Part shown: positions 19,930-29,700 of the stretch, in pieces
Layout: the number at the start of each line of letters is the position of its first letter
Position numbering within the stretch: position 1 is the stretch's first letter
From: RHLJ01 sp965212165
GTDB taxonomy: Bacteria; Bacteroidota; Rhodothermia; Balneolales; Balneolaceae
Direction: 5' to 3'
Assembly: GCA_965212165.1 (NCBI GenBank)
Contig: OZ243096.1
Coordinates: forward strand, 3,038,001 to 3,102,000
DNA length: 64,000 nt
Notes under the pieces: generated by a model
What the model was told of the DNA's origin: nothing
Seen by the model: only the letters and a program-made list of their open reading frames with translations
Database searches by the model: none
Position numbers and translations under genes: made by a program

Positions 19930-20864
19930 TGAAAGCGATTAAATGTTTGAAATACGGAGGTTCAGAAAACCTGGTACTGACAGATGTTGAAAAGCCATCA
20001 CCAAAAAACAATGAGGTGCTGATAGAAATAAAAGCTACCTCAGTAACTGCCAGCGATGTGCTTATTCGAAGATTAGACGAGCCGCTTATTCCAAAAATTA
20101 TACTTCAAATCATTTTCGGTTTTGGGAAACCACGCAACCCCATTTTGGGGATGGTATCATCTGGAGTGATTGTAGCGAAGGGAGAAAAAGTAACCTCTTT
20201 TCAGTTAGGTGATGAAGTATTTGCCTATGGTTCTATTTCCCCAACTAATCGCCGCTTTGGGTCTTATGCAGAGTATATATGCCTGCCCGAAGACTGGAAT
20301 ATCGCACTGAAACCGGCCAACATCAGTCATACTGAGGCTGCCGCGACTCCCTATGGTGGCTTACTGGCTATGCATCTACTGAGCCAAACCTCCATTCAGA
20401 AAGGTGATGACGTCTTAATCTACGGGGCTTCAGGCAGTATTGGGACAATGGCGGTACAATTAGCCAAAATTTCAGGCGCAAACATAACCGCTGTTTGTAG
20501 TAATAAAAACTTTGACCTAGTCAAATCTCTGGGTAGTGATCGGGTGATTGATTACACCCTGCAGGGCGCTGAAAAACAGTTATCCACCTATAAATATGTA
20601 TTAGATGCAGTCGGAAACTCAAAATCATCCATACTTAAAGAAAAAAGCAAAAAGGCGTTAAATGTAAATGGCAAATACATATCTATTGATACTGGCGTAC
20701 CCAAAACCCCTAAAAGTGCTTTTATACAATTGAAAAACTACCTTACAGCGGGGGAAATCAAACCAGTAATTGATCGAGTTTTCCCATTAGATAAAATAGC
20801 CGAGGCCCATGATTATGTTGAACTCGGGAATAAGCGAGGTAATGTGGTCATTGTAACTTCTTAA
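19926..20864 (+). CDS. NAD(P)-dependent quinone oxidoreductase-like alcohol dehydrogenase (MDR family)
   Basis: 312 residues, the usual length for a zinc-free medium-chain reductase of the quinone oxidoreductase class. The N-terminal GroES-like domain begins MMKAIKCLKYGG and the Rossmann fold carries GASGSIGTMAVQLAK at about 168. No structural-zinc Cys cluster is present. It overlaps the hydrolase by four bases (ATGA); the second ATG at 19929 is an alternative start. The amidohydrolase follows 10 bp downstream, giving a probable three- to four-gene operon. Confidence 0.85.
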   Translation: MMKAIKCLKYGGSENLVLTDVEKPSPKNNEVLIEIKATSVTASDVLIRRLDEPLIPKIILQIIFGFGKPRNPILGMVSSGVIVAKGEKVTSFQLGDEVFAYGSISPTNRRFGSYAEYICLPEDWNIALKPANISHTEAAATPYGGLLAMHLLSQTSIQKGDDVLIYGASGSIGTMAVQLAKISGANITAVCSNKNFDLVKSLGSDRVIDYTLQGAEKQLSTYKYVLDAVGNSKSSILKEKSKKALNVNGKYISIDTGVPKTPKSAFIQLKNYLTAGEIKPVIDRVFPLDKIAEAHDYVELGNKRGNVVIVTS

Positions 20865-20874
20865 ACGAAAAATC

Positions 20875-22335
20875 ATGAAAGCTAAAAACCTAGTATTGAA
20901 AATTTTAAAGATTGGGCTTCAAGGGCTTGGGGGCTTGATAGTCTTAATCCTAATAGCCTTAATTAGTATACTCAGTTTGGATTATTATCAAACTTCCTTT
21001 CTGAAGGTCAAGAATCAACCAGAGGCTGGTTTAAATAGCTATATAATAAGGAATGTTAACATTGTTCCAATGACATCTGATACAGTATTGACAAATTCTA
21101 GTGTCACCATAAAGAACGGATTGATCAGCAGTATTGGAGATACTTCGAATCCAGAAAACCTGACTGAGATAGATGGTAAAGGTGGATTTCTTTCACCTGG
21201 TTTGACTGATATGCACGTACACGTTTGGGATAAATATGAACTCGGTTTGTATTTGGCAAATGGGGTTACTGCAGTACGCAATCTTTGGGGCCAACCCATG
21301 CACTTGCGAATCAAGAAAGAAGTTGTGGAAAATGAATTGACAGCTCCGTTGTTCTTTACTTCAACTCCCAAGCTAACCGGTCCACAATTCATTGGAGATG
21401 ATAATATTAACCTAACAACCCCTGATGAGGCAAAAGAAAAAATCATCTCCTACAAAGACCGTGGTTATGATTTCATTAAGACCTACTATGGACTTACTGA
21501 GGAATTATTCGAAGCAATTCTTAAGCAAGGTGCTAGTTCGGAAATGGATATAGTGGCCCACCCTACTCCTGAAGTACCTTATGATTATCATTTCAACCCA
21601 CAGATCATCACCATCGAGCATGCGGAAGAATTTGTACAGCAACCATTAAATTATCAATTAGATACAACGGCTCTTAATGAAATAATTGACGGCTACGTTG
21701 CCCACAAACACTCAACGCTGAGCCCTACACTCATTGTTTATTATAACATTTACAACATGCTCCAGAATGATAGGATCCTCGCTTCTGAGCAATTGGACTA
21801 TATGAACCCCCTCATACGCATGACAGATAGTAAAGCTCAATTTGATAGATGGAGTGGTACGAAAAAAGAAGATTCTGCAGTTACTCAACGAATCAAGGAC
21901 CAGCATGACTTTCATCTGCTTATTATAAAGAAACTGTACGAGCGTGGAGTCAACATTGTCAGCGGAACAGATGCTGGCATTGGAATCACTTTACCCGGTT
22001 TCTCGATATTTCAAGAATTGGAGTTCTATAAGCAAGCAGGAATGAGTAATTATGAAGTGTTGAAAACCGCTACGATCAACCCAGCAAAAACACATGCTTT
22101 TTTGAACAATCTGGGAAGCATAGAAGAAGGTAAAATAGCGAATTTCCTTTTACTGGATGAAAATCCCCTTGATGAATTGGTAACGCTTAAGAATCCTAAA
22201 ATGGTTTTTGTAAATGGTAGAAAAATCAATCGTGAGCAGTTAAGCCTCTTTAAAGAAAAGGCAAAGAACAGAAACAATTTAATGGCAACAGCCTTGAGGT
22301 ATGCAGAATACCTGATAGTGGAGCGGCTCTTTTAA
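20875..22335 (+). CDS. Membrane-anchored amidohydrolase (imidazolonepropionase/prolidase-like)
   Basis: 486 residues with one N-terminal membrane span (about 15-37), so the catalytic domain probably faces the periplasm. Metal motifs of the amidohydrolase superfamily: HVH at 114-116, a Lys in FIKTYY, later His residues in VAHPTPE and IEHAEE, and the final Asp366 in SGTDAGI. The C-terminal small beta domain contains IEEGKIANFLLLDENP. Likely hydrolyses a cyclic amide or dipeptide; substrate unknown. Cotranscribed with the oxidoreductase. Confidence 0.85.
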   Translation: MKAKNLVLKILKIGLQGLGGLIVLILIALISILSLDYYQTSFLKVKNQPEAGLNSYIIRNVNIVPMTSDTVLTNSSVTIKNGLISSIGDTSNPENLTEIDGKGGFLSPGLTDMHVHVWDKYELGLYLANGVTAVRNLWGQPMHLRIKKEVVENELTAPLFFTSTPKLTGPQFIGDDNINLTTPDEAKEKIISYKDRGYDFIKTYYGLTEELFEAILKQGASSEMDIVAHPTPEVPYDYHFNPQIITIEHAEEFVQQPLNYQLDTTALNEIIDGYVAHKHSTLSPTLIVYYNIYNMLQNDRILASEQLDYMNPLIRMTDSKAQFDRWSGTKKEDSAVTQRIKDQHDFHLLIIKKLYERGVNIVSGTDAGIGITLPGFSIFQELEFYKQAGMSNYEVLKTATINPAKTHAFLNNLGSIEEGKIANFLLLDENPLDELVTLKNPKMVFVNGRKINREQLSLFKEKAKNRNNLMATALRYAEYLIVERLF

Positions 22336-22359
22336 TCACAGAGTATATAATTTGCTGAT

Positions 22360-22788
22360 ATGAAATTATCTGAGTTCGTAAAAAGAAGAAATGGTGTGTC
22401 TATAGGTGAGAGCGATTCCCTTCGTAATATGTTACATCGTTCTCTGGGAGCTGGTAAGTTTTCAGTATTTTGGAAACATTGGAATCCGATTTGGGGATAT
22501 TATCTAGGGAAATATATTTTCAAACCGCTTAAGCTCGTCTTTCCGCCAACATTATCTCTGATAATCACTTTTGTAGTATGTGGATTTATTCATGACCTAG
22601 TAATCATGTTATTAAAATGGCAATTTACACTACTCCTAACTCCATGGTTCTTTTTTATGAGTCTCTGTGTAGTTTTAGGTGATTATTTAAAACTGGATTA
22701 CTCTAAAATTCCATGGATTGCACGAGCTCTTGTAAACGTAATAATTATATCAGCTTGTTTATTCATAGGCTACCAAGTACGATTTTAA
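22360..22788 (+). CDS. Polytopic membrane protein, possible MBOAT-like acyltransferase fragment
   Basis: 142 residues with three or four membrane segments after a basic N-terminus. The segment FWKHWNPIWGYYLG and a His in VVCGFIHDLV within a membrane helix are reminiscent of membrane-bound O-acyltransferases, but the protein is far shorter than that family. It may be a distinct small family and not a fragment. Starts 24 bp after the amidohydrolase, so possibly in the same operon. Confidence 0.5.
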   Translation: MKLSEFVKRRNGVSIGESDSLRNMLHRSLGAGKFSVFWKHWNPIWGYYLGKYIFKPLKLVFPPTLSLIITFVVCGFIHDLVIMLLKWQFTLLLTPWFFFMSLCVVLGDYLKLDYSKIPWIARALVNVIIISACLFIGYQVRF

Positions 22789-22875
22789 AAAATAAAAAAA
22801 AGCGTTTTATATCTAAAAATATAGAAGCGTAACATGTTTCAACCTAACACGTCTTAGTGTTTTAAATTAAAAAAT

Positions 22876-23469
22876 ATGAAGAATAAAATTTTAGTATTAC
22901 TTACAGTAACAGTACTTATCGCTTGTAACAATTCAACTAATTCCGACATCACTAAACAACCAACTTTAGCAGACTATCAACTTGGCGAACAATGGGTTTG
23001 GAAGTATAAGGGAATAACTACGGAAGGAGAAGTACGTTCAGATGGCACCGACAAACGAATGATCGTACAAATGAATGAAGGATTGGGCATGACCATTGGC
23101 AATGACACCATTCCTCTCTCCGACATTGTAAAAGTGGATGAAAGCGAAACCCCAAAATACGACTGGCCACTGGAAGTGGGTAAAAAGTGGAAATACGAAA
23201 ATAATTGGACTAGTCAGGATGGTACAACTGGGGCTCAAAATCAAGATGCGGAAGTTTTGTCCTTTCAAGAGGAAACGGTAGAAGCCGGAACCTTCATGGC
23301 ATATACCATCAAATACACCGGTAAAACAACTAATTCCAGAGGATATAATGCGGATGAAGAAGAAATCTGGTTGTATGCCCCAAAAGTAAAAACCTTTATT
23401 AAACTGACTCAGTCTCAAGGTGATTTTTTGTATGTCGAGGAACTCATTGAATATTCTAAACCCAATTGA
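22876..23469 (+). CDS. Lipoprotein of unknown function
   Basis: 197 residues beginning with a lipoprotein signal (LIACNN, Cys17). The mature part is acidic and beta-rich, with repeated Lys-Trp/Trp-Lys motifs (EQWVWKYKG, GKKWKYENNW), resembling small secreted proteins with a lipocalin-like or DUF3108-like fold. Not assigned. Followed by decayed coding sequence. Confidence 0.65.
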   Translation: MKNKILVLLTVTVLIACNNSTNSDITKQPTLADYQLGEQWVWKYKGITTEGEVRSDGTDKRMIVQMNEGLGMTIGNDTIPLSDIVKVDESETPKYDWPLEVGKKWKYENNWTSQDGTTGAQNQDAEVLSFQEETVEAGTFMAYTIKYTGKTTNSRGYNADEEEIWLYAPKVKTFIKLTQSQGDFLYVEELIEYSKPN

Positions 23470-23764
23470 TCAGGTAAGACAGAAATGCAGTTTATACTGG
23501 TTAAAAGACTTCATCCAGAATGGAATGACATTAAAAATGCGGTCACTTCAGTTGTTCGATGATCCAGCTCTTGATAGATTAGGCAATAAGACTGGAATAA
23601 ATTGCTCGATATCTACCCTTTATTGGATCATGCGATCCACCAGCTGGCTGAAAACCTCTCTTTTCTTGTAACCAAAAGCCACCCCCGAGAAAAAAGCTAT
23701 CTTCTGCTGAGCAGGCTATAGTTTACTAGAAATTGTTGGACTCTGTAAAGGTGATAAACTCTTA
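23470..23764 (+). pseudogene. Decayed coding remnant, family unknown
   Basis: Three frames each hold coding-like pieces in succession: ILVKRLHPEWNDIKNAV (about 23490-23550), LFDDPALDRLGNKTG (about 23556-23600) and LLDIYPLLDHAIHQLAENL (about 23605-23660, ending in TAG near 23720). Together they look like one short gene disrupted by two or more frameshifts. No family recognised, and I may be over-reading random frames. Confidence 0.35.
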
Positions 23765-24481
23765 TTACTTCCGCTTCAAAATTTCATCCCGAACAGTTTT
23801 ACTGTAGGTCTGACCTATGGGGACTTCTTGTTTTTCTACCGTAATAGTGTTTCCCTGAATAGTTTTAATTTTTTCTACAGCTACAATGAAAGAACGGTGC
23901 ACCCGCATGAACGCCGGGGCTGGTAGCAGCTTTTCCAGATCAGAGATTTTTTCATGAACCAGAAGTTCTTCTTCTTTGAAAAACAATGCCGAATAATTTC
24001 CTCTGGCTTCCACATATAAAATATCTTCCACATTCACCTGATAGTATTCCTTTTCACCCTTTACAAAAAAACGCTGGAGTGACATGGAATCTCCTTCCGG
24101 TTGATCATCTCCTTTACCAGCCAATAAAGATGATGTAGAAATAGCTTTATTAACAGCTTTCAAAAATCGTTCAAAACTAAATGGCTTAACCAGATAATCT
24201 TCTATGGCCAGCTCATACCCCTCAAGGGCGTGTTCTTTATATGCAGTGGTTACAATAACTTTTGGTGGATTTTGAAGGGTCCGAAGAAAATCAAAACCTT
24301 TCAGTTTGGGCATGTTCAAATCCAAGAACATTAAGTCCGTCTGGTTTGAATTGAGCCACTCCAAAGCTTCCAGAGCATCATAACACTGCTTAACGACCTT
24401 AAGATGAGGTAACCTCTCACAATAAGTGCTCATCAAATCCTGAGCCAGCGGTTCGTCATCTACAATTATACATTTAATCAT
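23765..24481 (-). CDS. LytTR-family response regulator
   Basis: 238 residues from ATG 24481; a GTG codon precedes it at 24484. The receiver domain (1-120) has the acidic pair VDDE, phospho-acceptor Asp54 in FLDLNMP and a Lys in YLVKPF. A LytTR DNA-binding domain occupies the last 100 residues (VEARGNYSALFF, MRVHRSFIV). It follows its kinase with only a 2-bp gap, so the pair is cotranscribed. The divergent ABC-transporter/peptidase genes are the obvious candidate targets. Confidence 0.93.
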   Translation of the reverse strand: MIKCIIVDDEPLAQDLMSTYCERLPHLKVVKQCYDALEALEWLNSNQTDLMFLDLNMPKLKGFDFLRTLQNPPKVIVTTAYKEHALEGYELAIEDYLVKPFSFERFLKAVNKAISTSSLLAGKGDDQPEGDSMSLQRFFVKGEKEYYQVNVEDILYVEARGNYSALFFKEEELLVHEKISDLEKLLPAPAFMRVHRSFIVAVEKIKTIQGNTITVEKQEVPIGQTYSKTVRDEILKRK

Positions 24482-24483
24482 CA

Positions 24484-25608
24484 CTAATAAAACTCAAGGT
24501 TTACAGTAAATACACCCTCTTCTTTCATAATATCTAACTTATGTCGGTTTGGGTATAATAGTTCCAGGCGTTTCTTCAGGTTTTCAAGACCGATACCTTG
24601 TTTACCCCCTACATCCTGATCGTCATAATTGTTCTGGATTTCGAATACCACTTTTCCTTCTTTAGGGACCGTCCTTAAAGAAGCATATATATAAGCTCCT
24701 TCCCGTAGACTTTCCACCCCATGCTTGAAAGCATTTTCCAGAGGTACAATAAACAATAATGGCGCCACTGAGACCTCAGCATCGTCCGGTTTCTCAAACC
24801 GGATATCTACCTCTTTTAGGTACCTGATTTTATGTAAGTCGATATAGCGCTGCAGGTAATCAACTTCCTCCTTCAAGGGTACTTTGTCCTTTTCCCCTTC
24901 ATAGATAGTATATCGCATCATATCTGACAGTTTCAGAATAACACCCGGTGCTTTATCAGATTGGTTTATCACCAGTGAATACAGGTTATTTAGTGTATTG
25001 AAGAAAAAATGAGGATTTACCTGACTTCTCAACAGGGCGAGTTCCGCACTTGCTTTCTCTGCTTTCAGAGTCCGAAACCACTTCCATTGTTCAAAAAACC
25101 ACAGCCCAATCAGGATGGGAATAGGGAGTAAAAACAAGCTTAAAGCCCAAAATTTATAGGTACTTTCATAAAGCTCAACACTGCTAGTAAATAATCTTAC
25201 ATACAAAAAGAAGAACGCAGATCCACCGTATAAACCAAATATTAGCAATCGATACTTTTGGAAAAACTCTGGTAAAATGAAATAGAACAGTATCAGCCAG
25301 AAGGATATCATTAACAGAATCAACAAGGGATTATCCTGAAGACCGCTGGTAAAATAACCTATACTGAAAATTACAATAGCCAGAATACTGAAGCCCACCC
25401 CAACCCTTAGTAAGGATCCGCCTTTCTCCAGGTATTTATATATAGCAAGTGAGATGAAGTAGGCATAAAACAAAAAACCAAGCGTATTCGATATCCAGGA
25501 CCCAGGTGATACCCTGATCAAGCCGATGTATTCCATAAAAAGTATCATTGCGTAAGTGATAGCTGGTCCTATGATAAACGCTTGATATTTCTTTAAATCT
25601 TTTTTCAT
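24484..25608 (-). CDS. LytS/YehU-type sensor histidine kinase
   Basis: 374 residues. About six membrane spans fill residues 10-172 with almost no periplasmic domain, so the stimulus is probably sensed within the membrane or by a partner protein. A His_kinase domain follows, with phospho-acceptor His200 in QVNPHFFFNTLNNLYS, and a HATPase domain with PLLFIVPLENAFKHG and GIGLENLKKRL. This short-sensor design recalls intramembrane-sensing kinases that pair with adjacent ABC transporters, here divergently encoded. Confidence 0.92.
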   Translation of the reverse strand: MKKDLKKYQAFIIGPAITYAMILFMEYIGLIRVSPGSWISNTLGFLFYAYFISLAIYKYLEKGGSLLRVGVGFSILAIVIFSIGYFTSGLQDNPLLILLMISFWLILFYFILPEFFQKYRLLIFGLYGGSAFFFLYVRLFTSSVELYESTYKFWALSLFLLPIPILIGLWFFEQWKWFRTLKAEKASAELALLRSQVNPHFFFNTLNNLYSLVINQSDKAPGVILKLSDMMRYTIYEGEKDKVPLKEEVDYLQRYIDLHKIRYLKEVDIRFEKPDDAEVSVAPLLFIVPLENAFKHGVESLREGAYIYASLRTVPKEGKVVFEIQNNYDDQDVGGKQGIGLENLKKRLELLYPNRHKLDIMKEEGVFTVNLEFY

Positions 25609-25815
25609 GATTCAAAATAGGATAAATCTGGGATTCATTCTCTGCCTATGGTGAACGATATTGTTTTTAGCATGAATCCACCTTTTTGCTGCATCAACCA
25701 GATTCATGTCTGTTTGCTCGCTATCCATATCAAGAATACTGTTGTTCGTCCAATCTGGTAAACAAAGCTAATCTGCCTGCGTAGCTTCGTTCAAAATCAA
25801 CAACAATGAGTCGCT
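25609..25815. promoter_or_regulatory. Divergent promoter region, LytSR-like pair vs ABC transporter
   Basis: 207 bp between the kinase start and the ABC ATPase start, transcribed away from each other. A LytTR-type regulator usually binds direct repeats here, but I could not define a site by eye. The region is less AT-rich than other spacers in the window. Confidence 0.4.
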
Positions 25816-26712
25816 ATGAACACCCTCCACATTCAAAACATATCTAAAATTTATCCCAACGGAACCAAAGCTTTAAATGACGTATCCCTGACCATTGAGA
25901 ATGGGATGTTTGGTTTGCTTGGAGCCAATGGAGCAGGAAAATCTTCCCTGATGAGAACCATTGCCACGCTGCAATCACCGTCTTCAGGGAGTATTCTTTT
26001 TAATGGTGATGATATCCATTCTAACCCGGATACAGTGCGAAAGGGACTTGGTTATCTCCCCCAGGAATTTGGTGTCTATCCCAAAATATTGGCGGTGGAG
26101 TTATTACATCATATTGGGGTTCTTAAGGGACTTTTAAATAAAAAAGAGCGCAGCGAGCAAGTTGAACAACTTCTTCTCCAAACCAATTTATGGGAGCACC
26201 GGAAGAAACATGTACATACGTATTCAGGAGGCATGAAACAGCGTTTTGGTATTGCGCAGGCGCTGCTTGGAGATCCAAAGATTATTATAGTTGATGAACC
26301 CACAGCCGGTTTAGATCCGGAAGAACGGCATCGTTTTCTAAACCTCTTGAGTAAAATCGGTGAGAATATCATTGTAATTCTTTCAACGCATATTGTTGCA
26401 GACATCTATAATCTGTGTCCAAATATGGCGGTTTTACATCGGGGTGAAATTCTGGTACATGGAAACCCTTCAGAATTAGTACAAACGTTAGAAGGAAAGA
26501 TCTGGAGAAAAACGATAGATACCAACGATCTGCTTCGATATCGTGAAGCACACCACGTCATTTCAACACGGCTGATTGCAGGTAACACCCAAATTCATAT
26601 AAAAGCCGAGAATTCTCCGGGAAGTGAGTTTGAAGCTGTAGACCCAACGCTCGAAGATTTCTACTTCTCCGTAGTCCCATCCTCTGAGCTTCAAACTATG
26701 GGGGTATCATGA
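25816..26712 (+). CDS. ABC transporter ATP-binding protein
   Basis: 298 residues. Walker A GANGAGKSS (36-44), Q-loop in LPQEFGVYP, signature YSGGMKQRFG (137-146), Walker B IIIVDEP (156-162) and the switch His in STHIV. A C-terminal extension of about 70 residues follows the NBD. It overlaps the permease/peptidase gene by four bases (ATGA), so it is certainly its ATPase partner. Likely works as a homodimer with two permease subunits. Confidence 0.93.
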   Translation: MNTLHIQNISKIYPNGTKALNDVSLTIENGMFGLLGANGAGKSSLMRTIATLQSPSSGSILFNGDDIHSNPDTVRKGLGYLPQEFGVYPKILAVELLHHIGVLKGLLNKKERSEQVEQLLLQTNLWEHRKKHVHTYSGGMKQRFGIAQALLGDPKIIIVDEPTAGLDPEERHRFLNLLSKIGENIIVILSTHIVADIYNLCPNMAVLHRGEILVHGNPSELVQTLEGKIWRKTIDTNDLLRYREAHHVISTRLIAGNTQIHIKAENSPGSEFEAVDPTLEDFYFSVVPSSELQTMGVS

Positions 26713-29700
26713 TTACCGAATTACTCAAATTTGAATTCATCTATCAAAGAAAACTTTTGGCATTGCCCGCCGCTATTGTTTTGTTTTTCCTTTCAGGATT
26801 TCAAATTGGTGGACAAGCGTTTGCACCTGATCTCGTAGACTATAATGCTCCCTATCAAATTAGCTATTATACCTCCCTGTTTACTCTTGGATCTGTTTTT
26901 GCCATTATGTTTTTTGTGATCAACGGACTATTACGGGAAAGTACGCACCGAATGCAGGAGATTATTTTCAGTACTGGCGTTAAAAAGCATCACTTTTTTA
27001 TTAGCCGTTTCTCTGGAGTCTTTTTGTTTAGTCTGCTTGCTGTGAGTCCGTTGTTACTTGGAATGATTTCCGGAACTTTGATTGTCGATTTGGACCCCGA
27101 GCGCGTGGCTCCGATCAGTCCAACTCTTTATTTCTGGAATTGGTTGGTTTTTATAATTCCAAATGTATTTATATGCTCAGTTTTCATCTTTACAGTAGGG
27201 TTGCTTTCAAAAAACAGAATGTCGATCTACACATCGGCTGTCTTGATTTACGTCCTCTACTTTGTATGCTCTTTCTATTTCAATTCTCCAGTTTTAGCGG
27301 ACTCTACCCCTACTAACACCGAGAATATGATGTTAGCGGCTCTAGCTGATCCATTTGGCATTTCGGCCTTCAAGGAGCAAAGTCAATACCTCACTCCTTT
27401 GCAAAAAAATAGTGTTTGGGTTTCATTAACCGGGAATTTATTATATAACCGATTGCTATGGATCACGATTTCTTTTTCCTTCTTAGGTCTTGCCTACCAG
27501 TTGTTTTCCTTCCGTACATTAAATCAGAAAAAAAAGAAAGCGTCAGATGAAAGCAAAACAGATGAAGAGACAACTAAAAATGTAGGCTATCAACCTATCG
27601 CACCATCAGGTTCTGGACAAGGAGCTTTTTGGTACAGTTTCTTTGCACAGACTAAAATTGGGATCTCTCAACTGCTAAAAAGTCTACCCTTCCAGGCTAT
27701 ATTACTGTTCATCACTTTCATTATTTTTTCCGAATTTTATTCCACCCTTGTTAAAGGAGGCAGGTATTCCGAAAGTTTATACCCTATCACCTCGATTCTG
27801 GCCGGGTTAAATAATACAGCCATTTTCATTTTTGGCCTGCTATTGATTGTATTTTACAGTGGGGAATGGGTCTGGAAAGAACGAAGTGAAAATTTTCACC
27901 TCATCCTTGATGCAACACCTGCATCCAATGCATCTTTCTTTTGGTCAAAAGCTTCCGTCTTACTATGCATCCCTTTTCTTTTTATCACTCTTGAGATCAT
28001 TATAGCCATTGTCTTTCAGTTTCTGTTGGATTACTCTCATATTGACATAAGTACCTACCTCTCTTTGTATTACTACCAAGGAATTCCACTCGTTTTTTAT
28101 ATCCTGATCACTCTATTTATCCAAACACTTTCTCCGGGTAAATATTTAGGGATGGCCATCAGTGGAATTGTGATTGCTGTATTTGGAACGGACTTATCGG
28201 GCACTCTGGGTATTGAGCATCCATTATTAAGAATCGGCTATATGCCCTCCGTTACTTTTTCTGATATGTCGGGAGTCAGTAATAATGCATCCGCCTTTAA
28301 CCTGCTATCTTCTAACTGGATAATCGCAAGCCTGATTTTATCCATACTAGCTTTGCATAGTTGGCAACGAGGTATTACCGGAAATTTTCGGGAGCATGTT
28401 AAACAACTTCTCCGAGGTTGGACAAGCCGGAAACTAATCCCTCTTTCTATCTTTACATTGCTCTTTCTTTGCACCTCTGGGATGATTTTCTACAAAACTA
28501 ATTTAGAAGCTGAGTATTTCTCATCTGATTCAATGCTGGATCGTAGAGCCGATTACGAAAGAAAATATAAACACTATGAAGATGAGCACTGGTTATACCC
28601 AATCTCCATTTCCACCGATGTAGCACTTTATCCTTTTGAGCGAACGTACTCAGTTGATGCTGTTTACACGCTTTCCAACAAAAGCGATACTGCTATAACC
28701 AGAGCACTTTTCATCCAGAAGAAACCAATTACCCATATTTCACTAGAACATGCTACACTAATTAACCAGGATTCTACGCATGGGATTTTTGAATTCAAGT
28801 TTAATTCACCTGTCCTACCGGGGGATTCTGTTAAACTGACTTTTTCTGCCATTGGCGCTCACACCGGACTCTATTCCAATAGAGATTTGGTAGATAATGG
28901 GAGTTTTGTTCATTTGCGCGATTTTAGTCCTTATCTCGGTTATACCAACATTAGAGAAATTACCAACAAAGCCGAGCGTAAGAAACGCGGGCTTCCTGAG
29001 CGGGAAGATAAACAGCCCTCTGCAGCGGATTTCGAGTTAATGGAGTCAGGTTTTGGTCGTGTAGATTTTGAAACCACCTTATCTGTTCCGGACACCCAAA
29101 CAGGAATTTCTATTGGTAACCTTGAAGAAAAATGGACAGAAAACGGCCGGAATTATTTCCGCTATAAGTCTGCCTACCCTGTTGCTCCGATGATTACTTA
29201 TCATTCTGCCGTTTATGATATAAAAAAGGAACACTATCAGGGAATCAGCCTAGAGCATTATTATCACCCTGATCAAGGTTTCAATCACCGAAGCATTATG
29301 AATAGCATGAAACAGGCACTGGATTATGCACAAGCGGAATTTGGTGATTATCCGCTGGATTATCTTCGTATTGCTGAAATACCTTCTTTTTGGAACTTTG
29401 GAGGATTTGCTGCATCCGGCACCATCAGCTTAGTAGAAGACAGAATTTACCTCTTAGATCAGCGTCGGTCAGATGCTTTCAACCTAGTTGCAAAGGTAAC
29501 CATTCATGAAGTAGCTCATCAATGGTGGGGATATCAGCTGACTCCAAAAAACATCAGTGGTAGCGGGCTTTTTGTAGAAGGTTTAGCCAAATATACTGAA
29601 GCAGTGGTTATGGAAAAACATTACGGGATGCCCTCACTATTCCAGCTCAGTGAAACGGCTAATCATACCTATTTCAGTGGTCGTTCATATGCCTCAACAC

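Noticed and set aside
22792..22832. Terminator or hairpin before the lipoprotein gene
   Set aside because: The similar arms (AGCGTTTTATAT and ATATAGAAGCG) are not properly complementary; only a weak AACAC/GTGTT stem remains.
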